Positions 8,784-17,079 of a stretch of DNA of 64,000 nt are shown here, in pieces. The stretch lies in NCBI GenBank assembly GCA_963821715.1, contig CAWGET010000006.1:248001-312000 (forward strand), written 5' to 3'. Numbering within the stretch: the stretch's first letter is position 1; every line of letters starts with the position of its first letter. Below the pieces are notes generated by a model. The model was given only the letters and a program-made list of their open reading frames with translations, did no database searches and was not told the DNA's origin. The stretch comes from CAWGET01 sp963821715. Its GTDB lineage: Bacteria; Bacteroidota; Ignavibacteria; Ignavibacteriales; Melioribacteraceae. Position numbers and translations under genes: made by a program.

Positions 8784-9188
8784 ATGAAACGATTAAAAGT
8801 ATTAGCATTAAGTTTGGCATTAGTTTTTACGGTAACAACATTTACCACCGCAGCCAGTTTCGAATCTCCAAAGCTGCAGTTCAAATATAAAACAGTTGAA
8901 TCTAATTTAATGATCGGCGCAAAATCAGAAAATATGGGACTAAGAGTTAACTGTGTTTTTAAACTAGGTGAAATGAAATCCAAAAAAGCCGTTAATTGCC
9001 TGATCAAAATGCTGCGCAGCGCCGATACCGAAGAAGAACAAATTATAGCTGCTCTTTCTTTAAGAAAAATAGAAAATGCACGCGGGTTGTACGCCTTGAA
9101 AAGAGCCGCTAAATTTTCTAAATCGGACCGAGTTAAAAGAATGTGCAAAATATTTTATTACGATTATCTTCAGAACAAAGATGCATAA
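8784..9188 (+). CDS. Small exported HEAT-repeat-like protein
   Basis: The ATG at 8784 is preferred over an upstream TTG because GGGGG lies six bases before it and the product then begins with a clean signal peptide (MKRLKVLALSLALVFTVTTF, cleavage after TTAA or so). The mature part is about 110 residues of helical repeats: LRVNCVFKLGEMKSKKAVNC, LIKMLRSADTEEEQIIAALS and LRKIENARGLYALKRAA, which match HEAT-type units. It is probably a periplasmic scaffold or binding protein. It stands alone between a tRNA and a minus-strand gene. Confidence 0.7.
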   Translation: MKRLKVLALSLALVFTVTTFTTAASFESPKLQFKYKTVESNLMIGAKSENMGLRVNCVFKLGEMKSKKAVNCLIKMLRSADTEEEQIIAALSLRKIENARGLYALKRAAKFSKSDRVKRMCKIFYYDYLQNKDA

Positions 9189-9245
9189 ATACAATATCGG
9201 GGAAAGCGGTTATGAAAAACAGGTTGCCGGGGGGATGACCAAATT

Positions 9246-9758
9246 TTATAACCGCAAATCCGGTTCTTCTTCTCGGCCGCTCATATTATGAATTTGAATA
9301 AGAAGTAATTTCATTGAATGATCATCAAGAAATACTCCGTTGCCTTCCGAACTTAAAACTTTTCCATTCTTTATTTCCTGATTCCCTTTTTGACCTAAAT
9401 AATTCATTTCGTATTCGAAGACAAATTTAAGATCAGGAAAATGTTTCGAGGCATTTAAAACAAATTTCTGCGGCGGGCTCCAAGCCGAATAAAATTTGTA
9501 TCCTACTTTTAAATCGGAATCGATAATATTCTTCGGATCGATAGCGTCGCAGTTAGTTCCCCAATTAAGCAGATACCAATCGTACTTGGAAGTTTCATCC
9601 CAATCATCCAAATCTTTTGGTATTGGAACAATTCCGGAAAAACTAAAATTTTTATCGCCGGCTCTTCGGCATTCTTCCTTAAACTTATTTATCTGCTCTT
9701 TTGATTTTTGATCATCCGAAGCAAGAGCCGTAATTACGGTTAATCCTATTTTAGGCAT
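9246..9758 (-). CDS. Api92-like/DUF1281-type protein
   Basis: A 170-residue cytosolic protein without signal or membrane segments. The stretch YDWYLLNWGTNCDAID, followed by a segment rich in aromatic residues (KFYSAWSPPQKF) and FVFEYEMNYLGQKG, resembles the ferredoxin-like domain of phage- and plasmid-borne Api92/YubB proteins, where a W-x(3-6)-NWGTKWD core is conserved. The function of that family is unclear. It precedes the YkvA-like gene's stop by only eleven bases in the reverse order, so the two are likely one transcript. Confidence 0.55.
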   Translation of the reverse strand: MPKIGLTVITALASDDQKSKEQINKFKEECRRAGDKNFSFSGIVPIPKDLDDWDETSKYDWYLLNWGTNCDAIDPKNIIDSDLKVGYKFYSAWSPPQKFVLNASKHFPDLKFVFEYEMNYLGQKGNQEIKNGKVLSSEGNGVFLDDHSMKLLLIQIHNMSGREEEPDLRL

Positions 9759-9769
9759 TATGATTCCAC

Positions 9770-10210
9770 TTAATCAAATTTTTTCATTATTTTTTTGACT
9801 GCTCCGCCGCCGAGCATTTTATCGGCATTAACCATTACATTTTTTATGAGGTAGAGAAGATCATCATCGCCTGCCCAATGTCTAAGCACTATCTGAGGAT
9901 CAATATTATTCAGTAAGTCGTTCAGAATGTAAGCCGCAACGGCAATATCGTCTAAAAACCCTATTGGACCGACAATCGCTTCCGGTATTAAATCGATAGG
10001 GGAAATGAAATAAGCGACACCGGCTGCAAGTTTAACTTTTTTCTTTCCCGGAACGTCCGGATCCGTAGAAAGCTTTACAAGGAGATGAAACATATCAGGA
10101 GCAGCAAGTAAATAATCCGCCCATTTTTTTTCTTTATCTAAACTGTTATGAAGAAAGTTTCTTATCTGTTTTCTTAAATCATGATAAAAATCTTTTTCTT
10201 TTTTAGTCAT
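9770..10210 (-). CDS. YkvA family protein (DUF1232)
   Basis: A 146-residue protein with the DUF1232 core: KVKLAAGVAYFISPIDLIPE followed by GPIGFLDDIAVAAYILNDLL at about residues 60-102. This short membrane-associated motif (SP-x-DLIPE, G-x-LDD) defines the family. The molecular role is unknown. The N-terminus is charged and helical. It starts at 10210 and is followed closely by the Api92-like gene. Confidence 0.85.
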   Translation of the reverse strand: MTKKEKDFYHDLRKQIRNFLHNSLDKEKKWADYLLAAPDMFHLLVKLSTDPDVPGKKKVKLAAGVAYFISPIDLIPEAIVGPIGFLDDIAVAAYILNDLLNNIDPQIVLRHWAGDDDLLYLIKNVMVNADKMLGGGAVKKIMKKFD

Positions 10211-10259
10211 TTTTTTTCCCGGTTTTTTAATTAAAGTTAAGATATCACACCTCTGCTTT

Positions 10260-11105
10260 TTATTTATAGCTTAATAAAAATATTGCAACCATTCCACTAA
10301 GAAGAGCTAATTTTCCGAAAAACCCGATTTTTTCTTTCCATACTAAAACCGCACCGAAAGTGGTAAACAATATAACCCCTATGTTTACTAACGGATACAC
10401 AATAATTGCCGGGATTGCGGCGAGTGCACTCAATAAAAAAAACGAACTAAAAATATTGGGAACACCTAAAGTAAGCCCTGTTAAAATTGTTTTATTATTT
10501 AATGGAATTTTCTTTATAAATACAATAGCCGATGTATAAATAAATGCAAAAGTAAAAATAGAAAAAAGGAAAATCGGCTTTTCGTTTTCAGGACGCCATT
10601 GCTGAAATATTTTCATACAAAAATCGTTAATCCCGATGCCCACTAATAAAGCAAATAAATAAAAATAATCGGTAAAGTGCAAATTGCTTCCGTTCAAGCC
10701 GCGTATCGAAAAATAAAAAAGAATAATTGTTGCCAGCGCAAATAAGAACCCTATCAACTGGAATTGATTAGGTACCTCATTATAAATTAGTACAGATAAT
10801 ACAATTGGGATAACAACAGAAAGCCTGGAACTGACTGAAGAGAGCGCGGCACCGGAACTTGAAACCGCTTTGGTAAAAGCAAAAAAGGAGAAGACAAACA
10901 TCGCACCGAGCATAGCCCCAAAAATAAATGACTGCCAGGTGAAAACAAATTCTTTTTCGAGCAGTAAAAAGATCAAGGTTATTACAGAAGCAGAAAAATA
11001 ATTTGCTGATAACAGCAGTATGGGATTTCCTTTTCGTGTATCGCTGAATTTCAGGATTAGCGCGATACTTGTAGAGCAAGCTATAGTAAGAATTAAGAAG
11101 ATCAT
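10260..11105 (-). CDS. EamA-type drug/metabolite transporter
   Basis: A 281-residue protein with about ten hydrophobic helices arranged as two repeats, the EamA fold of the drug/metabolite transporter superfamily. Landmarks are SSVSSRLSVVIPIVLSVLIY at the end of repeat one, followed by a linker, and a similar segment near the C-terminus (IIVYPLVNIGVILFTTFGAV). The substrate is unknown. The minus-strand structured RNA with terminator at 11384-11500 lies 279 bases upstream and could be its regulated leader. Confidence 0.85.
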   Translation of the reverse strand: MIFLILTIACSTSIALILKFSDTRKGNPILLLSANYFSASVITLIFLLLEKEFVFTWQSFIFGAMLGAMFVFSFFAFTKAVSSSGAALSSVSSRLSVVIPIVLSVLIYNEVPNQFQLIGFLFALATIILFYFSIRGLNGSNLHFTDYFYLFALLVGIGINDFCMKIFQQWRPENEKPIFLFSIFTFAFIYTSAIVFIKKIPLNNKTILTGLTLGVPNIFSSFFLLSALAAIPAIIVYPLVNIGVILFTTFGAVLVWKEKIGFFGKLALLSGMVAIFLLSYK

Positions 11106-11383
11106 TTTTTTTGAATTTATAGAATATTTTGAAGACTAAATTTCAGCATATTTTTAGTTTTAATCCAGAACAGAAAAAACTTATTTTTTTTGATAACAAA
11201 TATTTTTTTAAGTACTAATGCTAATCTGTAAATGAAAGCTGTGAAAATCTGTGAGCGGATTCTATATTTTTCATATTAATTTATTAGCCACGCCGGCGTG
11301 GCTCTACATCCGATTTCTGTCCTCTGATCTCTGTCGTCTGTTTTTTTATCTTGGTAGTCTTAAAAATCTTGAGAATCCTGGTT
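11106..11383 (-). repeat. Leader region with an 18-bp GC-rich palindrome
   Basis: This stretch lies between the EamA gene start and the upstream terminator. It holds no credible gene. At 11286-11303 is the perfect palindrome AGCCACGCCGGCGTGGCT, strikingly GC-rich in an AT-rich surrounding. Next to it is a run of related short words (TCTGTCCTCTGATCTCTGTC at 11317-11336). The palindrome resembles dispersed intergenic repeats more than a promoter element. Confidence 0.5.
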
Positions 11384-11500
11384 AAAAAAAACCCTCCGAT
11401 CATTTCTGAAAGGAGGGCTTATAGCAAGACTATCTCATCTTGCCGGTCAGCCTTTTTTAACCAGATTCCAGCTAAGGATTTTACCGGTCAGGGCTGACAA
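11384..11500 (-). ncRNA. Unassigned structured RNA ending in an intrinsic terminator
   Basis: On the minus strand three hairpins follow one another. The outer stem GTCAGCC/GGCTGAC (11492-11498 with 11446-11452) encloses a second stem GACCGG/CTGGTT. Then comes a small hairpin CAAGA/TCTTG (11425-11442). Last is a strong terminator, CCCTCC/GGAGGG (11412-11417 with 11392-11397) followed by eight T. The word CTGACCGG occurs twice, once just inside the outer stem and once over its 3' arm, so alternative pairing is possible. It is not coding. It could be a riboswitch or attenuator for the EamA gene or a free small RNA. I do not recognise the family. Confidence 0.55.
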
Positions 11501-11660
11501 TTATTTCTACTAACTTTTGAATAAAAAATAACAATTAATGAAACTGATTTAAAGTGAAATATTTATTCTATGATTTAAATCATATTTTTATTTTTTCTAA
11601 TTAAATTTTACAACGTATATTTAAAATAAGTTCTGTTTTAATACCAAAAAGGAGACTAAT

Positions 11661-12281
11661 TTGATCTACGATATATCAGTACCTCTTAATGATAAAATGC
11701 TTAACTGGCCGGGAGATGATCCAGTAAAAATTTATAAGTCAGCTTCTTATGAAAAGGGCGATGATTTCAGTGTTACGCGATTAGAAATGGGAGCGCACAC
11801 AGGAACGCACATGGATGCTCCCCATCATTTTATAAAAAGCGGGAGCACAATCGAGGATTTGGATATTAATTCTGTAATCGGAAATTGTAAAGTTCTCGAT
11901 ATACAGGAGCACGATTCAATTGATGAAGATTTGTTGAAAACCTTTAATATTGAAGAAAATGATAGAATCCTATTTAAAACAAAGAATTCTGAATCTGAAT
12001 GGTATAAAAATAATTTCACAAAGAATTATGTTTCTTTAACCGAAAATGGTGCAAAATATCTGGCAGATAAAAAAGTTAAAACCGTTGGAATAGATTATTT
12101 ATCGATAGGAGCATACGAAGGAGGTGAGAAAACACATCGCATTTTGATGAGAGCCGGCATATGGATAATTGAAGGAATTTACCTGAATAATATTGCTCCG
12201 GGCGAATATAAACTAATCTGCCTTCCGCTAAAAATTGTTGGAAGCGACGGTGCTCCCGCAAGAGCTGTTTTAGAAAAATAA
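11661..12281 (+). CDS. Metal-dependent cyclase / kynurenine formamidase-like hydrolase
   Basis: A 206-residue cyclase-family protein. MIYDISVPLNDKMLNWPGDD at the N-terminus and HTGTHMDAPHHF (H46, H50, D52) carry the metal-binding signature shared by kynurenine formamidases and isatin hydrolases. VKTVGIDYLSIG and LICLPLKIVGSDGAPARAVL near the C-terminus are also conserved. The substrate cannot be deduced, as no kynurenine-pathway gene is nearby. It starts at a TTG (11661) with GGAG seven bases upstream. It stands alone. Confidence 0.85.
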   Translation: MIYDISVPLNDKMLNWPGDDPVKIYKSASYEKGDDFSVTRLEMGAHTGTHMDAPHHFIKSGSTIEDLDINSVIGNCKVLDIQEHDSIDEDLLKTFNIEENDRILFKTKNSESEWYKNNFTKNYVSLTENGAKYLADKKVKTVGIDYLSIGAYEGGEKTHRILMRAGIWIIEGIYLNNIAPGEYKLICLPLKIVGSDGAPARAVLEK

Positions 12282-12295
12282 AAAGACTGATTACC

Positions 12296-12330
12296 CTTCT
12301 GCTCCCGATGCTTTTTATCGGAAGAAGAAT
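12296..12330. repeat. Short palindromic repeat, CCCGATGCTTT type
   Basis: A hairpin with core CCCGATGCTTTTTATCGG, flanked by TTCT/AGAA, lies just after the cyclase stop. Almost the same core (CCCGATGCTTTATATCGGG, minus strand) recurs inside the tRNA-derived segment at about 25066-25086. Two copies in one window suggest a dispersed short palindromic repeat. Here it might also serve as a transcript end. Confidence 0.5.
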
Positions 12331-12434
12331 TTTAAATATGAAATTTTGAATAAAGTTCATCTAGGATGAAGTTTATTCGTCGATCCTCTTATATTATTCT
12401 TTGACTTTTGTAGATACGGAATATATCCTGCCTG

Positions 12435-15046
12435 TTATTTCATTAGAACCATCTTTTTAATATCAGAAAAACTTTTTGTCTTAGACTCAAGATTCAATCG
12501 GTAAAAATATACTCCGCTGCTTAATCCTGATGAATTGAAGTTTATTTCGTGATTCCCTTCGCTCAATTCCTCCGATATTAATGATCTAATTTTCTCTCCG
12601 ATAATATTAAAGACTTCCAAATTAACAAATCCTGAGTTCGGAATTGAAAATTTAATTTTGGTCGTTGGATTAAACGGATTAGGAAAATTTTGAGCTAAGT
12701 TAAAACTTCTAGTTATTTCTTCATCATTTTTTGAAAGAGGAAATACCTTTGTAAAAACAAAATAAACATCATTTAAACTTTTAAAAACCCATCGCTTGCT
12801 GTTCCATCTCCGGCTATAGTTTCAAGTGGAAAAGCAAAATAAATCAAAGAGCCTTCTTTCTCCGATTTACCGAAAGTACCCTCAAACCAAACAGCCGCTG
12901 TTTTCCCGTTCCCATATTTTGAAAACGCTTTGCTTCCGTTGAAAGCCGCAATCGCGTCAGGATAATCTTCTTCATAAGTCAGTCCAAATCGACAATCATA
13001 GTCTGAATAGGGCGATCCAGAAACTCCTTTAACAACTTGAGACCTGGCATCGTCCTCAATAAAAATTGCTTTTAGATAGTTTCGGAAAAATTCTTTATCG
13101 GAGACGCTTCCATTTTTATCAAGATCCCATCCTATCTCACTTCCGGAAACTAAAAATCTGCCTCCGTTCTCTAAAAATTCTTTTACTAAAGATTGTTCTT
13201 TTGAATTAAAAGTTTCATTAATTGTACTTTCATCTCCTGCAGCCCAGTAAACTATATCGTAATTCATCATATTTACAGAATCTGAAAGTAATTCTGAATT
13301 ACTGACCATATCTATCATCGAATTTGAACTGCTTTTTAAATATCTCGAAATAAGATTATTCTCTTCTCCTCTCCAACTTCCTGTTCTTCTGCTGAAGCCG
13401 TCCACAATTAAAATATTGTGCGGAGAGGAATCACTTTTTATAATTTTATTTACTCCGTAAATACTGGAATAAAGACTTTCGCCTTTATCGGCTCCAATCA
13501 GTTTCACGCTCGATACTTTATAAAAAGCCGAGCCTTGATAATTAGCCGAATCTACAAAACTGAAAGCCCCTTTCAATTTATCTTCCGTTGCAATCAGCTC
13601 AAAATTTTGCTCGTCGAAAGAACGATAGATTCTAAATCCATCCAGCGCGGTTGTGTCACAATCCCATTTTATAATTGTACCTTTATCGCTGGATATTGTA
13701 GAAATAATTTTAGGTCGCGCACCGGAATAAATATTCTCCATACTCTTCAATCTGCGCGGTGTGTAATTGGTCAAGTCCGATGGTTTATAGCTCCAGTAGG
13801 AAACGCCCCAATCGCGTGCCGATGCTTCAACTACTAGAAAGCTTCCATCCGGATTTCTATTAATAAATAATCTTACGTGACCAAATTTGTGAATTGCATC
13901 GCCCGGTTTTAGATCATCCCAACTGCTATACTCTGAAGTTATATTTGGCATCATACTGGTTGCAGAGTGATAAGTTAGCTGCCAGCATCTGCTTACAAAA
14001 CCGGAGCAATCCACGCCGACTGCGTATGAAGAAACTCCGCTTGTATGAATATCAGCGGCAAATTTTCCGTCGTTCAATCCTTTATCGTACTGCTCTATTG
14101 TATTGAATCCTCCCCATTTATACCCGACTCTGGCATTTATTCCTGTCTTAAATCTGCTTGGAGTTTCAACTTCATCACCGTCAGAAGCAGTAACTGGATT
14201 AGGCGCTAAATTCGACTCATCCAAATAAAACTGATGGTAAACATATTTTTCGCCGATATTTACTGCATCCATTCTGTTAACGGTTAAAACTTTACTTAAA
14301 CTTTCATTTTTCTTTTCGGTTACAATTTCTTTACTGGTTGTGTAATTATTAAAATCAATTTGTTTATTATATTCTTTAGGATATTTAATTATTTCATCTG
14401 AGGTTAATGTTAATTCGACCCACTTAATTATTTCTAAATGATCTATATCTGAAATTAGATGATAAAGATTTCCATCTTCGTCTAAAGTGAAATCATTATT
14501 GGTTGAAAGATATTTTATTTGAGGAATTTTCAGAGTATTAATAATTTTGCCGGCAGAATTTAATACATAAACTTCTTTTTTAATTTTAATAGGAATTTCG
14601 GAAATATACCGCTCAGTATACACAAACATAAAGTTGTTCTTGTCCAGGCCGATTACTTCCGAATAAGCTAAGTCGCCCGGGAAATTTAAATTTATTTTTT
14701 GTCCGGTAGATGAAGAAATTTCTAGTTTATTTCTCTCAACTATAACATTATTTTTATCTCTAAAGGCAACAGATTTTTTTAAGGAAGAATTACCGGATGA
14801 ACCTTCCCTGTTCTTTTCAACTCTAACAAAATTATCTTCTGAATATAAAATTGTTTCTTCAACATCGGACTTAAAAAGTTTTAAGGTATCTTTAAATATG
14901 TCGAACGATTTAATTCCGTAAATACCTGAATTTTCTATTCTGATTTTTACAGGAATATCCATGTAGTTTTTATAAAAAATAACTTCACTTTCGGGTTGTG
15001 CAAAAAGTAAAATGGGTAAAAAGAATAAATAAAAATATTTTAACAT
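12435..15046 (-). pseudogene. T9SS-exported NlpC/P60-like and amidotransferase-like protein, frameshifted
   Basis: The start is set at ATG 15046, behind GGAG, giving the signal peptide MLKYFYLFFLPILLFAQ. Residues about 30-230 have a beta-rich, propeller-like look. An NlpC/P60-type domain follows, with GVDCSGFVSRCW (nucleophile C347) and LKPGDAIHKFGHVRLF (H390). Next is a fibronectin-like segment, then a class I glutamine-amidotransferase-like fold (NILIVDGFSRRTGSW, FLENGGRFLVSGSEIG). The frame ends at 12773 after DGFLKV. One extra A in the AAAA run at about 12779-12782 would join it to a frame with the T9SS sorting domain NLAQNFPNPFNPTTKIKFS and a C-terminus ending MVLMK at 12435. Likely a secreted cell-wall-active protein. 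Confidence 0.75.
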
Positions 15047-15059
15047 TAAGGCTCCACAA

Positions 15060-15518
15060 TTAAGGAATATATTTTTCAGTAATTTTAACAATTTCATCTC
15101 CCTTTATAACAATATCAAAAGGGATAAATTTATATCTCTCTTCTCTATTCAAGGCTTGTATCAATTGCTCAAGCATAATTTTCTGATTGATTTTGTAATT
15201 TCCGTCATCATCATAATCGAATGTCTGCATAAAAATTTGAACAGTATCAGATACAGGAAAATTATGTTGCTCATCTTTATCGTTAACAACCGCAGGTACA
15301 TTAGCTTCATCTTTGCTAATATTTACTTCATCTACTCCGAACCCAATTTGATTTTCAACTGAGTCAACATTTACGATGAGCACTGTTTTTTCCACTGTTG
15401 CTTCAGGCTTGTTTTCTCCTACCACATTCTTCACTTCCTCTTTTTTTGAATTACAAGCAATAACAGCAATCATTGTAAGAATAGCGGCTGATAAAAATAA
15501 TAAATAACTTCGTTTCAT
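15060..15518 (-). CDS. Small lipoprotein of unknown function
   Basis: A 152-residue protein with a lipoprotein signal (AAILTMIAVIAC, lipidated C22). A low-complexity acidic linker rich in V, E and K follows. The C-terminal part (FMQTFDYDDDGNYKINQKIM, LEQLIQALNREERYKFIPFD) has no family I recognise. Its stop lies 13 bases before the start of the NlpC/P60-like gene, so they are probably co-transcribed and may work together at the envelope. Confidence 0.7.
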   Translation of the reverse strand: MKRSYLLFLSAAILTMIAVIACNSKKEEVKNVVGENKPEATVEKTVLIVNVDSVENQIGFGVDEVNISKDEANVPAVVNDKDEQHNFPVSDTVQIFMQTFDYDDDGNYKINQKIMLEQLIQALNREERYKFIPFDIVIKGDEIVKITEKYIP

Positions 15519-15744
15519 TAGATCTCCGGAAAAATTTAAATTACTTTCACTAATTTATTATTATATATTAAGGAATAACAGAAAACTTTTTAAAAGAATT
15601 TTAGAAGTTTGAATCTTCGAAATTATTATTACAAATAATAATTCTCTTTCTCACATCGCCTATATTTAAGGCACAAATTACTGAATGGGAAATCTATAAC
15701 GCGGAAAATTCATGGCTTACATCTAATTTCATAAGCTCTAGGTT

Positions 15745-15834
15745 GATCTAAAAGGAAATTTTTGGATGGGTATTTGGGGCAAAGGGATATTAGATTTCGA
15801 CGTAGAAGAATTCCGCAATTTTCCCAACGGTTAG
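15745..15834 (+). pseudogene. Relic of a two-component-propeller repeat
   Basis: This intergenic piece (between 15519 and 15982) encodes one open stretch, DLKGNFWMGIWGKGILDFD then VEEFRNFPNG, before a stop. The pattern GN-x-W-x-G-x-W-GKG-x-x-x-FD is that of the beta-propeller repeats in hybrid sensor proteins. No start or flanking repeats remain in frame. It is best read as the last scrap of a lost gene. The rest of the interval holds only the terminator at 15926. Confidence 0.5.
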
Positions 15835-15925
15835 TATAGGAATTTATTGAAGAGACTGTAGCTGCAGTTATTTGAAAAACAATACACTGATAAAATCCCT
15901 TACTTCGAAAATTACTTTTTAAAAT

Positions 15926-15957
15926 AAGAACGGTTTTGTAAAAACAAAACCGTTCTT
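15926..15957 (-). terminator. Terminator after the PorV-like gene
   Basis: Inverted repeat AAGAACGGTTTTG / CAAAACCGTTCTT (13 bp, 6-base loop) 26 bases past the stop of the PorV-like gene, followed on the minus strand by ATTTTAAAAAG. It probably ends the transcript of the lipoprotein, receptor, cargo and PorV-like genes. Confidence 0.7.
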
Positions 15958-15982
15958 AAAAAAGCTACTGAAAGACCTAGAC

Positions 15983-17020
15983 TTAAAATCCCACACTCAA
16001 AGAAAATGCATGATTACTGTCGAAATATTGTACAGGAACATAGGCATAATCTACTGATATGTTAAGATTGGTAAATTCCATAAAATTAATACCAAATCCC
16101 GCGGTAAAATCACTAAAAATATTTGGATTGTCTTCCGTAGTTTCAGATGAATATAAATACCCGCCTCGTATGAAGAACATATCTTTATAAGAGTACTCTA
16201 AACCTCCCTTATAATCATCAAATGTATAATTATTATTAGCATAAGTTGCCGATAATGTGATATTGTTTTGTTCGTTCAACTCTTTTTTATAGGATAATCC
16301 TAAAGACATCTCAGATGGTAAAGGATCCGATTGGGAATCAATCTTATACCAGGTTGGTCCTCTGTCAGATGAGGTTTGTTCGGCTTGAACATAATTTGCA
16401 TTACCGCCATATTGCATTGTGCCACCGAGATTTTTAACAACAACACCAAGAGCTAAACCCTGGATATCCATTAAATTTCTGTACTGGACACCGGCGTCAA
16501 TTCCGAAACCGGTTGCATCTACTCGTCCAAAACTTTCACTTATCAAATTAAATGTAACACCTATTGCGACTCTATCGGTAATTCTATTAGAGTAGACTAA
16601 ACCAACAACAAAGAAGTTTGGTGTTAGAATTTGTCCTGTACCGTCAGGTTGATCCATAGTTGTAACATTGATATCGCCTATATCGAGATATTTGAAAGAG
16701 AGTCCGAGAGAACCTAGATCTCCAAATCTTCCGCTAACGGCAACATTATTTATATTCATATCGGCAATATATTTACGATAAGAAAACATTGCGTTTACAT
16801 TAGACTCTGAAAAATCTAATCCTGCCGGATTCCAGAAAACTGACTCTAAACCGGTAACCATGGATACTGGTGAACCACCCATTGCCAGGTATCTTGCATC
16901 CACCGGAATTCTTAATTCCGCAGCACCGGCAGTACCTGCTTTTTCAGGTCCACTTCCAAAAACAATAGACCAACTAACTAGACAGAGTACAATGAATAAT
17001 AGTCTATTAATTTGAGACAT
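15983..17020 (-). CDS. PorV/PorQ family outer-membrane protein
   Basis: Starting at ATG 17020 (GGAGG five bases before it; a farther ATG at 17032 overlaps that site) the product is 345 residues with a signal peptide. The opening of the mature part, GAAELRIPVDARYLAMGGSP and ESVFWNPAGLDFS, is the hallmark of the PorV/PorQ/UPF0164 beta-barrels. Alternating strands run to the final FSLSVGF. PorV shuttles T9SS cargo to the surface attachment complex; other family members are uncharacterised barrels. It sits directly after a T9SS cargo gene, which supports a role in exporting that cargo. Confidence 0.85.
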   Translation of the reverse strand: MSQINRLLFIVLCLVSWSIVFGSGPEKAGTAGAAELRIPVDARYLAMGGSPVSMVTGLESVFWNPAGLDFSESNVNAMFSYRKYIADMNINNVAVSGRFGDLGSLGLSFKYLDIGDINVTTMDQPDGTGQILTPNFFVVGLVYSNRITDRVAIGVTFNLISESFGRVDATGFGIDAGVQYRNLMDIQGLALGVVVKNLGGTMQYGGNANYVQAEQTSSDRGPTWYKIDSQSDPLPSEMSLGLSYKKELNEQNNITLSATYANNNYTFDDYKGGLEYSYKDMFFIRGGYLYSSETTEDNPNIFSDFTAGFGINFMEFTNLNISVDYAYVPVQYFDSNHAFSLSVGF

Positions 17021-17079
17021 ATTTACCTCCATTATAAATTAAAATAGAGGTACATATAAAATGTACCCCAAATTAAATA

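Noticed and set aside
15047..15097. Upstream start for the NlpC/P60-like protein
   Set aside because: It would overlap the lipoprotein gene and spoil the signal peptide; the ATG at 15046 has a good ribosome site.
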